From Dioscorea cayenensis subsp. rotundata (taxonomy: Eukaryota > Streptophyta > Magnoliopsida > Dioscoreales > Dioscoreaceae): a stretch of 64,000 nucleotides of DNA. The notes beneath the pieces were generated by a model, which saw nothing but the letters and a program-made list of their open reading frames with translations, had not been told where the DNA came from and ran no database searches. Numbering within the stretch: position 1 is the stretch's first letter; each line of letters starts with the position of its first letter. The stretch lies in contig NC_052472.1 in assembly GCF_009730915.1 (NCBI RefSeq), positions 248,001 to 312,000 on the forward strand. Direction: 5' to 3'. This document shows positions 12,905 to 25,452 of this stretch, in pieces. The position numbers and the translations under genes are program-made.

Positions 12905-14181
12905 CTTCTCAGATTATAACAGTTGCTGGCTTAAAATCATCAACTTTATTTTCCTGCACAGAGGTGTTCTAGGGCCTTTGTTCCACACACCACCTAGAAA
13001 TAAATCCTTCTTCTGGGCAAGCATTACACCCTTCTACCATCTTTTAGATTCGGCACCTCTAAAATTGTTAAGAATGTTGTTGCTACCATGTTATGGCATG
13101 GCAACTGGATAGATGGTAGAGCCCCTAAGATTTATGGCCTGGCCTATTCAACAACTGTAGCTTTCCCTGGTCCCCTATTAGACACTTCTCCTATGAATTT
13201 CATTCTCTAGAGTTTTTGTTGCACAGCTCTCCTTGAACCATTACGTTACCTTAGTGAGCAAAAGGACATGAGAATCTAAACCCTGGAAAGTTATAGGAAT
13301 TTTTAAGTGTGATCCTACTAACGATACCTGGTGGATGGCGGAATTCACAGTCGTTTTATTCTCAATTATTTAAAGTGGGTTACCCTGGTAAAATCACATT
13401 TTTCTATTAGCTTGTTTGGGATAATAAAATTCTAACCTTTATCAACCTTGTCAAGAAAGGTTGTAATATTCGTTGTGCAATAGACACTTGTGTGCTGAGC
13501 CATAGAAACTTAGAATTAGCAGATCACCTCTTCCTTAAGTGTGATTATTCTTACCGCATTTGCCATTTCTTCAAGCAAAATTTAGGCCTATATTCCCACC
13601 CCCAAACCATTTCTGAGGCCTGGTCTTCCTGGATCTCATCTCTACATGCTCAACGTCGACTTTTCTGGGATTTCCTCTTAAAGGCCATCTTCTGGAATTT
13701 ATGGCTCTTAAGAAACAATCTTATTTTTAATTTACATGCTTTTGCCCCTCATTCAGTTCTTTCCAAAATTATTCATATGCTACTTGATTGGATTTCTACA
13801 GCTAGAGACCCAAGCCAGCGCTTCCCAGACAAATCCATTCAGAATCTCAAGCACTCCCTTGATTTCTTAAGCGCTAAATAGAACAACCATACCGACGTAA
13901 CGACACCGCCTTCTCTTCAAGAGTGATCTACTACCTTTGCCAGCTTAAGGAGGCCTCGAATACCACGGGGTGGACTTCGCCTACTCAGCTATGTTTTCTT
14001 CCTTTTTGTCATTTTTGTGTTATGTGTTTGTTGTTGAGGTGTACTTCACCCCTGATGACTGCTTTACATCTCTTATTTGTTTTGTTGTTTTGTCTGTTTC
14101 TTTTCCCTATTTTTCATTTTGTCTTAGTTTTAGTTGTACTTGTTTTGTGGTTATCCACTTTATTAAAACAAAAAATAAAAA
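12905..14181 (+). mobile_element. 5'-truncated L1-type LINE
   Basis: 3' part of a non-LTR retrotransposon. It starts in the post-RT region (about 12950-13140), continues into the zf-RVT region with ADHLFLKCDYSYRICHFF near 13515, then a 3' untranslated region ending in an A-rich tail (14165-14181). An 11-bp direct repeat flanks it, aagtacaagag (12894-12904) and aagcacaagag (14182-14192), one mismatch. The empty site can be recognised in the flank of copy D (about 18345-18400). All frames are interrupted. It lies about 220 bp beyond the stop codon of SCPL copy B. Confidence 0.85.
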
Positions 14182-14415
14182 AAGCACAAGAGATAAGCTA
14201 ATTGAATGGCTTGCTCATGATGAGGTGTACATCAGTACCACACATTAATTAAATCACTTGTGGTATTCGAATTTGGAACAAGCATTTCAGAATTGAAAGA
14301 TCATGAATTTACAAATACAAATTGTTTAGAGAACTCATGTCCATATTATAACCACACAGAAACTAACATAATAATTGGATCTTATTTGATAAAAAAAAAT
14401 ATATGCCATAAAAAT

Positions 14416-17244
14416 TTAAAGCGGTTGATTTGAAAGCCATCTCTTAACCATAGCTAGACTTTCCCTTGGCTTGTACTCCGGACCTGTGTGACCAGCACCC
14501 TGAAATGAATGAACACATACAAACACCTCCTCATTAGCATCCTTTTTTTCTTCCACACTAATTTTGTTCTTAAAAATTCTTATGGATGATATTTTCCTTG
14601 AGGCTCATACCTTTAAAGTAGCAAATGTAAGATTGTTGGCATATGTTCTTGTGTATCTGAAATTTGAATCCAAACAATAACATCAGTCTGTAAATATAGA
14701 AAGCATGTGCATAGTCAACAAATTGTTACTACCCTTATTAATTCTCAGCAAACTCACCCTGCTACTTGCCCAGCTGAGAACCAAGATCTCCAGTCATCGA
14801 TGATGGAGTAGTTTAGAGATCTTATCCATGTCTGAGTTCCTATATGTGGTACCACCAGATCATGGTCCCCACTTTTATTGATTAAAAAAAAAAATGTGTT
14901 AGCAAATGCAATATGAAGATTAATCAAAGAGAAACATGGTTTCGCCAGAAGCTCTAGCTCCACCTGTAAATAAGAGCTCGATAACCTCCACTTGTGAGCT
15001 TGTGCTGGTATTTTACACTGCTCGAAGGATCAAGTGCATACTGCAAAGTAAAACTGCATCTGATCCACTCCGTGACAGTTCCCTGCTTTGTATGAATGAC
15101 AATTCAGTAACATGTATGATGTATCAGAAATAATATATGTATCAGACTATCTCTAATTAATGTACCTTTTGGATGTGGAGAGCATCTCTCACAACATCCT
15201 CGTTTGCCCAAATGTAGGATAAATAGTAAGTATATGACTGTGATGACACCAAGAGAGTATATGTTCTCATATAGTAAAGCTGCATGTTCTCTTAAAACGT
15301 GAATGTTGACACGAAGGATGAAACTCACTCTGCATTTGGGAGGAGGAACAATTGGTGGCACATTAAACATTTTGTACTTATCCTTGAGAAATCGCCTTTC
15401 TCCGCTCAAATTCTTTGGCTTCGGTGATGTTTCCGGACACTTTGGCTCCAAAATGTGAGACTCATTGATTTCATCAAAGTACTGCATGCTCAGAAGGTCA
15501 CAATCTCAAGATCTCATATGTAACTTACTATATATAATGTATGTAACTGAATTGCTACTTGTCACCTTGTTAACTACTTGAAGCTTCTTAGCACACTGAG
15601 CCTTGGTAGGTTTTCTATGATTCTCTCCTTTACAAAGAATAGTTGTGGACTGAGAACAGAGAAACGTTTCTTACTTTCATTATAATTAATTTGAGGAAAG
15701 ATTTTAAAATCTTCATTAGAAAATAACACTAGTGTACCATTGATAATTGAAAATACAGTAAAAAAGTTAATTGGCTTCATGATGTTCTGAAGCTGAAAGA
15801 GAAGTGCATCACCTTGTAAAGCTCATCAGAAATGATGCCCATATTATGAGCATATGGAACCCGAGCATTCGTATCGATGACTTCCCCGGTAATTGGGTTT
15901 CCAATCATATATCCCTGGACAGAATAACACCTTTACAATGAGTTTATCCCTTCATAACAATACTCTTTTATGGCCCAAATTGATCATGATCAACATCCAT
16001 ATATATATATATATATACCTTTAGATTCAGAAGAGGCTGAGGCCCAGATTCAATACCTGCATATCAAACAACACACTTTTAATGGTGAGCTACTACTTTT
16101 TATCTTGATTTAACACCAGAGTAAAAATGAAAATTAACAACACAGGCCTAATAAAAGACATAGATTTAAGGTGGTTCTTCAGTCTTTAGTTGGCTTATTA
16201 TATCAGATAGCTAGAAAACTGGTTTTTTTAGAGACAGCTATTCATCTGGATCATTATCTAGAAAAACCAGGTGATCAGCGCTCTCGGTTACCTTGTGATA
16301 TCAGGTGAGTGATGAATGGAACAACCTTGGCAGCATATGAATCACCGGCAACATACAGAGGATTGGATAGGAATTTTGGGTGATCAATCAGCCACTGTTA
16401 TCACAACACAACTTTGACTTTCACTGATTGTTATTCAAAGGATGAGCATTAAAAGTGATGAAGTGACAAGCAACTGAATACCTTTCTGATAAACTTGTGA
16501 ACTCTCAAGGATGAAGTGACATCACCATCAACATATGTCTCTGGAGTATTTGAAAATGAGAATCCAGTTCCAACAGGAGAATCTAAGAAGATCATATTTG
16601 AGGCCTTGACAAAAATAAAAAATAAAATATCAAAGCTGTTCTGTGGAAGAGAAATCTGAAAAAATAAGCTATGAACGTGGATTATCCACCTTTTTCAAAA
16701 ACCATGAACATAATCCACCTTAGTCCAAGAAAAAGGATGATACACAAGTGTTGGCAAGCTACCATTATACTTCACACTCCTGAACTTCAGAGGTCCTACA
16801 TTAACTCCACCATCAAAACAAAAACTTATTTTTTTCCTTTCAAATTTAACAACAAGAAAGAAAAAAAAAAAGAAAAGAAAATACGAAAGACATTACCATT
16901 TTGAAAGGCAAGGGCGCAGAAAGAAGAGCAACCAGGGCCACCAGTGAGCCAAAGAAGAAGAGGGTCCTCAGCTGGATTTCCCTCAGACTCTATGAAGTAA
17001 TAAAAGAACTGCACTTCATCCACACCAACATACCTACAAAATGCAGCCATTTTTATATATTAAAATCATCAAGTTTATTATGGACTTCAGCAAGAACTTC
17101 GGCTCACCCAGTCTCAAGGTGAAAGGGAAGTGGACCATGAAAACCAGGAAGATGAGTAACAATGGAAGCAGAGATGAACAGAGGCCATAGGAGTAGTAGT
17201 AGCAATTGACACAGTCGTTGGGGACGAAGAGGATAAGAAGCCAT
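14416..17244 (-). CDS. serine carboxypeptidase-like acyltransferase, copy B
   Basis: Predicted 462-residue secreted or vacuolar enzyme of the SCPL clade IA type. These proteins transfer acyl groups from glucose esters to specialised metabolites; substrate unknown. Exons from the ATG: 17108-17244, 16897-17033, 16719-16795, 16482-16604, 16292-16394, 16019-16056, 15813-15914, 15566-15649, 15329-15481, 15166-15237, 14964-15082, 14758-14871, 14611-14656, 14416-14499. All introns are GT-AG and every junction keeps the frame. A hydrophobic leucine-rich signal peptide precedes the conserved [10 protein letters not shown] start of the mature domain. The triad is visible: Ser177 in GDSY, Asp in GDHD (383-386), His439 in GAGHTGPEY. 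The oxyanion-hole region reads GGPGCS. Length fits the family. The residues after the nucleophile are AAK where copy C has AGK. Acyltransferase rather than peptidase is inferred from family resemblance. Confidence 0.93.
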
Positions 17245-18564
17245 GGCGTTCTGAAAGAATGGCGAAGGGAGGATCCTGTTTTTATTTTATTATTCTTTGA
17301 ATATCAACAAACTCAATACAACACAAATTGATCAGATTTCTTTCATGTGCTGTGTCTGCTTGTCTGTTTTTGGTTTTTTTCTTTTTTTTTTTCTTTTTTT
17401 ACTAGCATCAATTCATAATACCTCGAAAAGTCTATAATTGGAACTTCCGTATCATATTAAATGTATGAATTTTAACTTGTGTTTGCAACCAACCAAAGTG
17501 CTCAAGGGAGCTAAAAGTGGAATTAGAGTTTTTGGGAAATTCGGATTCAAGGGCGGGGGCGGGGCCGGGGCCGGGGCCGGGGCCGGGGCCGGGGCAGGAG
17601 TTTAAAACCTCCATGCAATGGCTTAAGGAGGTTTTTTAAATTTTATGAATTAAAATATTTTTATACGTTTTCAATATTTATCATTATGACCTATCACATA
17701 CTAGATATTACCATCAATCACAGTGATTAATTGTTGTGAGCCACACTGACAACCTGGACATTAGTGTCTGTCATCACTAGTCAGTCACTAGTATTTGCCA
17801 CCACTAGTCACCAGTCACTGGGTAATATGTCATTATTAACCTACGATGACTCATCGCATGAAGAAATTCTTTATTTTCATATCAGATTCTTAAAAAAAAA
17901 TTGTAATATTAATGTATAGCTTTATCTTCTTTTACTTTATTTTTACCCCAAATAACATATAATTTAAAACTTTCCTTTTCTAAACCTTCATGCACCCCAT
18001 CGAAGTAAGCCCTCAAGGAGAAGAATTACTAGTTAAAAGGACATAAATTTTTTTAATTAATAAATATGAGTAGTTTGTTCTTATTAAGTTTTTGTCAAAT
18101 AAATAGACTGTTAAATATTTTGGATTGGGAGAAATTTTGTCACAAGTAGAAGTTCCACCATGATAGAGTCGTCAAGTGGGGTTAGCATGTCCCAACACGA
18201 CATAGGCCCATAATAGCCCGGATACTATGTTAGTCGTGCGTGTGCCAACATGGCTAGCCTGCCTATTATGCAAAGCCAATTGAGTCCACCTATCAACAAG
18301 TTTAGCTCAAGAAGAGCCATGGTGGTTGAGCTAACAAAATAATAAGAGATAAGACATGTGAACGAGGACCACAAGAAGCAAGCTGATGAATGGCTTTCTC
18401 ATGATGAGGACAAGAATGTACCACACATTAAATTATTTTGTTTTACTTCAATTTGAAAGAAGCACTTCAACGTTGAATGATCTATATTTGTAAATAGAAA
18501 TTGTTTAGAGAACTCATTTTCATATTACAACTCAGAGAAACAAACATATGCCATAAAAAAAAAC
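17245..18564. other. intergenic between SCPL copies B and D
   Basis: 5' flank of copy B followed by AT-rich DNA. It holds a GGGGCC repeat (17551-17596), a cluster of short CACTAGTCA-type repeats at 17765-17820, and from about 18345 the 3' flank of copy D. No gene is seen. The copy B promoter must lie at its left edge, but I cannot point to a convincing TATA box. Confidence 0.5.
17551..17596. repeat. GGGGCC hexanucleotide repeat
   Basis: About six tandem GGGGCC units within an otherwise AT-rich intergenic stretch, about 300 bp upstream of the SCPL copy B start codon. The purine-rich G runs could fold into G-quadruplexes. Confidence 0.9.
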
Positions 18565-19126
18565 TTAGAGCAGTTGATGTGAAAGCCATCTCTTAACCAT
18601 AGTTAGACTTTCCCTTGGCTTGTACTCTGGAACTGTGTGTCCAGCACCCTTATAAGAATGAATACAGACAACCACCTCCTCATTAGCATTGTTTTTTATT
18701 TTTCCTTATTTTGTGCTAAAAAAATTCTTATGGATGATAATTTCCTTGTGAGTTCCTATATGTGTTACCACCAGATCATGATCCCCACTTTTATTGATTA
18801 AAGAAAAACAACAGGTGTTAGCAAATGCAGCATGAAGATTTATCAAAGATAAGAATGGTTTCGCCAGATGGTTGTTGACTTACCATTATCTTTCGCCAGA
18901 TGGTTGTTGACATACCAGTCAACCTGGTCAAAAAGGATATTAATTCAGAGGAGCATGGTGGGCACGAGACCAAATTAAGAGATGGAATGGGAAAAGCATC
19001 ATGCACTCAAAGTGGAGAATTAAAGGCGAGGACACATGTCGAAGGAGGAAGCGCGAGAGGAGGTTAAACTGCAGGCTCCGCGGGTACATTCTACATGTCC
19101 AAAAATATAATGGAAAAGGTGGAGAA

Positions 19127-19699
19127 CAGGGACGGCAACGGGTCGGATCGGATGTGGGTGTTGCCAACCCTCACCCGCATCCGCTACCCCGCCACCCATA
19201 TTTGAACCTAACTGGTTTTCAAAACCCAACCCACACTCGCACCCGAAGGGTAATCGGACTACACGGGGATACCAGCCCCGCCTTAACACTATTTAAAAAT
19301 ATTAAAAATAAAATTAAAACACCAAATAAAAATAAAAAATGTTAACAAAAAATCATAGTTTTTTTGTTTGAATGAATACCATTGAGTAAGAATTGAAAAT
19401 AGACATTTAAAGCAACACAAAATAGACAAAATCAACACCATAGAATAAGAATTTAAAAAACCCTAACAAAAAAATTGAATATATATAATTGGGTATATTT
19501 GTTAATTAAATTTTGGGTTCAGATTTTGGTTCGGGTCTGGTATCCGGGTTCTCATACCCGCACCCGCACCCGCTTTACATTAGTCAAGTTTTACCCGAAC
19601 CAGACCAGAAACCCAGTCAAACCGGGTTTTCTCCGTCAAACTCGGGTCGAGTCGGATCGGGTCGGGTCGGGTTGGGTTTGAGGATTAATGCCATCCCTA
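19127..19699. mobile_element. non-autonomous hAT element, 573 bp
   Basis: The termini are cagggacggca on the left and its imperfect inverse tgccatcccta on the right, a common plant hAT end. The flanking 8-bp duplications are gtggagaa (19119-19126) and gtgaagaa (19700-19707), one mismatch. The subterminal DNA is rich in CGGGT/ACCCG motifs and the interior is AT-rich with no transposase. It was probably moved by a transposase made elsewhere. Confidence 0.85.
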
Positions 19700-19710
19700 G
19701 TGAAGAAGAG

Positions 19711-19951
19711 CAAGGTTGTTAGACCCGGACCGGCCCGACCGGTTCAACCTGAAAAACCGGGAACCGGCCATGTGGCCGGTCCGGGCATTTTCCTTTGAAC
19801 CGGGTGTAAAGAGACCCGGTGTTAATTTGATAACCCGGCCGGTTTACCCTGAAAACCATTGACCCGGCCACATCTCTTGAAAGTGAGGGCGGTGGTGACT
19901 AGTGAGAGAAAGTGAGGAGTAGAAGCAAAAGCAAATGTGAAAAAGCAGAGG

Positions 19952-19997
<46 letters not shown>

Positions 19998-20497
19998 GGA
20001 GCAGCGTCGGTGAGAAGGATCATCCCAGCTCTGTCTCTGTGTGTGTGAGAGAGAGAGAGAGTGTGTGTGTGTGTGAGTGTGAGAGAATTCTTGTTTTTAA
20101 ATTTTTGTGAGTACCGAGAATTTTTGTTTTTAATTTTTTAGGATAGGGATCTTGGTACTTGATGAGGATTATAAGATTATTAGATTTTTTAAAAAATATT
20201 TATATTTTTAAAAATCAATATATATATAAAACTTAAATATTAAATTTAATTATATTTGAGATATTTTAAAAATAAAAGAAATATATAAAATTAAAATTTA
20301 TAATATCATATTTAACTAATTATTTTATTATTAAAATATAGTTTATATTATTTTTTATCATTATTAATTATTATAATATATTTTTTTAATATTTTATTAA
20401 TGACCCGGTTCAACCCCGGTTTGACCCTGTCGAACCCATCGACCTCTGACCCCTTGGCTTGGGCGGGTCAATGCTTGGTCCGGATCTGACAACCAGG
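19711..20497. mobile_element. non-autonomous hAT-like element, copy 1
   Basis: Starts caaggttgttagacccgg and ends with the near-inverse ccggatctgacaacc; both ends are rich in CCGG and GGTTCAACC motifs. The same family recurs at 39448-40212, where an exact 8-bp duplication is present. Here the flanking duplication is unclear and the right border is approximate. The interior carries GA and GT microsatellites and an AT-rich core. It begins only 12 bp after the end of the 573-bp hAT. Confidence 0.75.
19955..20085. repeat. (GA)n and (GT)n microsatellites
   Basis: A GA run at 19955-19993, then mixed GT and GA runs at about 20037-20085, inside the hAT-like element. Confidence 0.9.
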
Positions 20498-20940
20498 AAA
20501 GAGAGGGCAGCTTGGAATTGGAGACTTGAGGCCCTGGTTTCTCTCACAGCTTTGAGAGTAGTGAGGAGCTGAGTTATTCTTGGAATTTCTTAGCCATTTT
20601 ATGGCAATTATTTTGGTATTCTCTGGGTATTTCCTTGGTGAGCTGGTTCTTACTCTCAAACCTTGAATTACTTTCCCTAATTGTTGTTGATGTTTGGTAT
20701 TCTATCTTAATTGATATGGAGATTGTGATGAAGAATGTTGAATGTTTTGAAGGTCTGGAATCTTGTTGATTGTAGATCTTGTTTTTGATTAAATTCTTAG
20801 CTTGTTTGATTGAATCTTCATTCCTGTTTGATTGAATCTTCATTGAATTGAAGTCAGAGAAGCAATAGAGTGAGAGTTATTTGTTTGAACTCTCAAGGAA
20901 ATCTGAATTGTTTGATCATTGATTTCTGGAACAAATTTAA
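20498..20940. other. unassigned insert inside SCPL copy D
   Basis: Together with 18945-19126 this forms a block that is absent from copies B and C and separates exon 12 from exon 11 of copy D. I see no open frame of interest. It contains a short direct repeat (tttgattgaatcttcatt twice near 20805-20845). It may be part of a larger element in which the hATs are nested. Confidence 0.4.
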
Positions 20941-21302
20941 GACATAACAAAGGTCTACCTCAACTTGTTCAAAAGAGCTCGATAACCTTGGCTTGTCAGC
21001 TTGTGCTAGTATTTTACATTGCTCGGAAGATCATAGGCATACTGCAAACTATCATTGCATCTGATCCATTCTGAGATAGTTCCCTGCTTTGTATGAATGA
21101 CAATTCAACAACGCATATCAGAAATGATTTATGTATCAAACCATCTTTAATTTATACACCTTTTGGATGTGGAGAGTATCCCTCACAACATCATGGTTTG
21201 CCCAAATGCCAGTTAAATAGTAAGCATATGACTGAGATGACGCCAAGATAGTATATATTCTCATATAATTAAGTTGTATGTTCTTTTAAAACATTAAGGC
21301 TG

Positions 21303-24300
21303 GCATATTAAGTACCTTCCTAAAATCTTTTCTATCCATGCTCCCATGTTCATCAATATTTCTCAAAATTCTTTCAAACTGTATAAGTTTTTTCGTTTTG
21401 AAAACTACTGGTTGGAGCATGCGAACTATATTTATGCTATTAGACAGGTTATTCATTTCAGACTTCACTCTAATAACCCTATGCATGCTTTTTATCATAC
21501 TCTTGCTAGAGTGAGATCTAGTGTGATTTCTATTAAGCAACATAGTATGGGTGTTCTTGACAAGGAGATTAAAATGGTAGAGTCCCAAATCTAGGTTTTA
21601 GAGACAAATGATCTGAACTTTACCCAGTCTGACTCTTCTGAGATTATATGCCTCCATAACAAATATAGAGCCTTATTGAGACAAAGCCATATCAAATGGG
21701 CCCAACATAGTAGATTAAATTGGATTGATGGTGGGGGTTTGAATTTTTCTTTTTTCCATAGAAGTGTTAGACTGCGCAGACATCACAATTTTGTCTCCAC
21801 CTTTAGGGACACTGAGGGTAATGACATTTCTGATAATACCCAAATTTTAAACACTTTCATTGATCATTTCTCAACCCTTAAGAGAAACTCTGATCAAAGA
21901 AGTTGTGATTATATTTTTAAATGCCCTCCCCACTTACCTCAATTCCTCTTCTTTAGTCCAAAGGGACTCCCTTTCCAAACCTATCACTTAGGAGGAAACT
22001 TACAAAACCCTGCTTTCCTTACCTGAGGGGAAGTCCCCTAATCTTGATGGCATGAATGTGGAATTTTATAAATTCTTCTGGGATGACTTAGGTGAACAAC
22101 TTTTCTCTGTCATAAATCATTTCTTTCTAAATGCAGTGATGCCTAAAGCATGGGGTAAGATCTACGTTACTTTAATTCCTAAAAAAGAGCACCCTAAGTC
22201 AATCACGGATTACCGTCCTATATCTTTGTGCAATGTTACTTACAAGATTGTGACTAAAATCATAGCTAATCATCTCAAAAATATTGTTGCCTCTCTGGTT
22301 GATAATGAACAATGCGGTTTTATCCCTGGGAGATCTCCAATTGATAACATCATTGCAATTCATGAGATGGTTCACTCTATTCACCAAGACAGAACTATCC
22401 CCCCTAGGATGTTAATCAAAGTTGACATTGAGAAGGCCTATGACACTTTACATTGGGATGTTATTCTTGCCAATTTAGCTAAGATGCAATTTCCTAGCAT
22501 TAGATTTCTTATATTAAAACCTATCTCAGTGCCATCTCCTTTTCTCTTATCATTAATGGCACACCTACATATTGGTTTCAACCTACTAGAGGAGTCAAAC
22601 ATAAGATCCTCTCTCTCTCTCTCCCTACCTCTTCATTCTGGTTGCCCAAAACTTAACAGCCATCCTCAATTATGCAAGCCAGCTTAACCTGATCCTGGGT
22701 TTTAGAAACAATTTGAGACACAACTTTAACTATCTCATGTATGCTGACGATTTAATCATTACCACCACAGCCACTAGAATGTATGTCATAAATGTTAAGC
22801 TCTACTTGAACATATATTCTCATTTGGCTAGCCAGCATCCAAACCTGAGCAAATATGAGATTTTCCCCCATTGGCTCAACCAAAGAGTTTCCATAAGTAT
22901 CTGTTCCATTCTTCAATTTCATGCAAGCAAGACCCCTTTTAAATACTTGGGGGTTCTCATATCTCAGAAAAAAACTTGCTTATATACATTTCCAACACAT
23001 GATTGATTCCATCAATGCTGCCATTGCAAATTGGAACAAGGCTAATATTTCCAAAGCTGGCAAAATTGTTCTTATTAATAGTGTTTTAATGACAACTCCT
23101 ACTTACTACCTCTCTGTTTACCTAATTCCTGATTCGGTTTTAAATAGAACGTCTCAAATTGCTAGGAAATTCCTCAGGGCTAAGAGTGGCAATCAAAGTG
23201 GCATCCCTTTGGTCAACTAGAATTATAATACTATGAGTAAACTGAGGGGGGTCTGGGCATAAGGAATTTACTTCATGTTAAGCACTCACTAATGGCTAAG
23301 AATCTTTTCAATTATCTTAACTAGCAGGATTCTATTTGGGTTAACATCCTTCAAATGAAGCATGGTCTTCGTGATTTCTGCAGACATTCTGAAACCCCAC
23401 ATCTGGATCAATTGCATAAATCCTTCCACGACCTCTGTTTTATTCCACCCTTGGCTCTTTGGAAATCTCATCCTATACAAATTTGTCTTCTTTAATATAG
23501 ATCTGGATTTTGAAAACTTTCATATTAATGATTTTACTGACAATTCTCGGTGGAACATACATACTCTTAATTTGATGTTGGGTCTAAATTGTGATTCCCT
23601 GGTCATCAATCATGGGAAAATCATCCCCAAATGAAGTTAACCACTGGGTTTGGTTTCCCAAGACCAACAGTAATAGGATTACAGCCTCTGTTTATAATCT
23701 TTTGAATAGCAACCAGGTTGCCAGTCATTATTAGGATGGTTGGAGGAATGTCAGGCATCTGAACGTGGCTCCCAAATCTAAAACCTTTATTTGGTTTCTA
23801 TTAGATGGAAAGGTCAAAACATATGATTATCTATATAGGATAAACTTGGGTCCCCATGAAAACTGTGTTTAGTGTGGTTTGGTCCCTAAAACGGTTAACC
23901 ATTTATTCAGAACTTGTAACAAAAGCCAATTTGTTTGGAACTCTGTCCAAGATCTTTCTGGCATGAATTTTGCTCTTCATGATCACATTGCTAATGGTAC
24001 CTGGCTGGACTACTTGCAGCAAGAAAACTCCAAACAATCAGCTTCTTTGATCGCCGCTACCATTTGGTAAATTTGGAAGGCCAAATGTGATTACATCTTC
24101 AGACAGAAAAACACAAACTATCACCAAATTGCTTTTAATGCCATCAACCACAACAAAGAGTTTAATTTTCACACCAGGAACTTCAATTTACTGAGTTTTT
24201 ATTTACAGTACAGGCCCGGTACTGGTGCGATGGGAGTCTTTTCTTCGATATTCTGGAATGAAGGGACAAGTAAGGGAGGAACCGATTTTTCATCATTGAT

Positions 24301-25452
24301 GCCAATTCAAGTATTATTTGTGCATGTGCCTATCCCTTGGTTTTATGCGAGAGGGTGGAAATGGAAGCAGTTGCTCTAAACTTTGCTCTTCAGAGGATCG
24401 GTGAGCTGAAATGTCGCTGCTCAAATATCAATATTTGTTCGAGGGACTTGTGGGAGGTCATTCATCACCAGTGACGGAACCAAGACTCGATGGTAGGGGG
24501 GATGAAACCTAAAAGCAAAACATAAAAAAATAAAAAATAAAAAAATAATACAACAAAATAATTATTTTAAATAAAGACTAATGTATTAATATAACAAAAT
24601 TTCGAATACACATTAAAAAACACATAGAGTATAATTTAAAATTTTTGCTATTATTTATAACAAATATATAAGGTTTTTAATAATTCAGCTAATAAAAAAA
24701 TACATCTCAAGTTTGTAAGCTATGCCTCATGATCAATTTCAACTTTTTTAAAAATTACTAAAATTTTTATATAAGATTTTTTTAATTTTTTTAAATCCTA
24801 GTAATTTTAAATTAAAAAATAAAATGTGAAAAAACACATGCACTAAAGAGGACTTTGAACTTGGGTGGGTTAAAAAATCACATGCTTTATGGCTAGACCC
24901 ACTAACCACTCAAGCACAACTCCATTATACACTTCTATATATCAAAATAGTTTATTTTACATTAGTTTAAGAATAGAAAAATCGATTCCATCAAATCTTA
25001 TAGTGTCTGAAAAGTAGTGTCTCCGGCGCCGAGGGGGCTTCTGCCCTTACTAGCCCCCTGGTTCCGCCCCTGTTCATCGCAATGAGAACCCTCTTCAGTG
25101 GCAGTCTTCCAACATTATTCATGAAACCAGGCATAGATTATCTGCACTGTTACATCCCCAGATTGATCTTATTCAGCATTGATGGAACCACTTTGCTACC
25201 CAATTAGCTAGTCATGGTGCCAAGTCCAGGCAATTATCTCTTTTTCACCAAGGCTTGGAGAAACCTCATTGGATTATGAAGATAGTGCCTCAAATGGGTT
25301 TTGTTTTCTAGTTTTAGTTTTGTTCCTTTGTTTTAGACTTTCCTACTTCCTGTCATTTGTTCCTGTTTTTTCAGTTTCCATTCTCCTTGTACTCTCTTTT
25401 GTTCCTCTTAATAAATAGCTACTCTGTAGCTCTTTTCCTCCCAAAAAAAAAA
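21303..25452 (+). mobile_element. L1-type LINE with RNase H, decayed
   Basis: Non-LTR retrotransposon. The reverse transcriptase can be followed from about 22040 (PNLDGMNVEFYKFFW, then TDYRPISLCN near 22208, CGFIPGRS near 22315, and the active-site YADD at 22741-22752). The zf-RVT-like region is near 23880 and an RNase H-like C-terminal part is interrupted by the hAT at 24469-25072. It ends with a poly-A run at 25443-25452. Frames are broken in several places, so it is immobile. The left edge abuts SCPL copy D; no target duplication was recognised. Confidence 0.85.
24469..25072. mobile_element. non-autonomous hAT element nested in the LINE
   Basis: Termini are cagtgacggaaccaag and the inverse of caggggcggaaccag. 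The flanking 8-bp duplications are ttcatcac (24461-24468) and ttcatcgc (25073-25080), one mismatch. LINE coding similarity resumes directly after the right duplication, which proves insertion into the LINE. The interior is AT-rich, with no transposase. Confidence 0.87.

Larger units (their letters stand above)
18565..21302 (-). pseudogene. SCPL acyltransferase copy D, remnant
   Basis: Exon 14 is present at 18565-18648 with the GAGHT histidine motif. A fragment of exon 12 is at about 18748-18797; exon 13 is deleted. Exon 11 (about 20965-21083, with an in-frame TAG) and exon 10 (21160-21231, open) lie 2 kb away, beyond unrelated DNA carrying two hAT elements. Exons 1-9 are missing because a LINE begins at about 21303. 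A tandem duplication of about 31 bp sits at 18866-18925. It is a broken fourth member of the SCPL array. Confidence 0.85.

Noticed and set aside
17551-17596. CRISPR-like or satellite array from the GGGGCC units
   Set aside because: Simple hexanucleotide repeat without spacers. No CRISPR array is present anywhere in the window.
19702-20505. 8-bp target duplication for the first hAT-like copy
   Set aside because: The flanks aagaagag and aaagagag match at only six of eight bases in low-complexity DNA, so I do not claim it.
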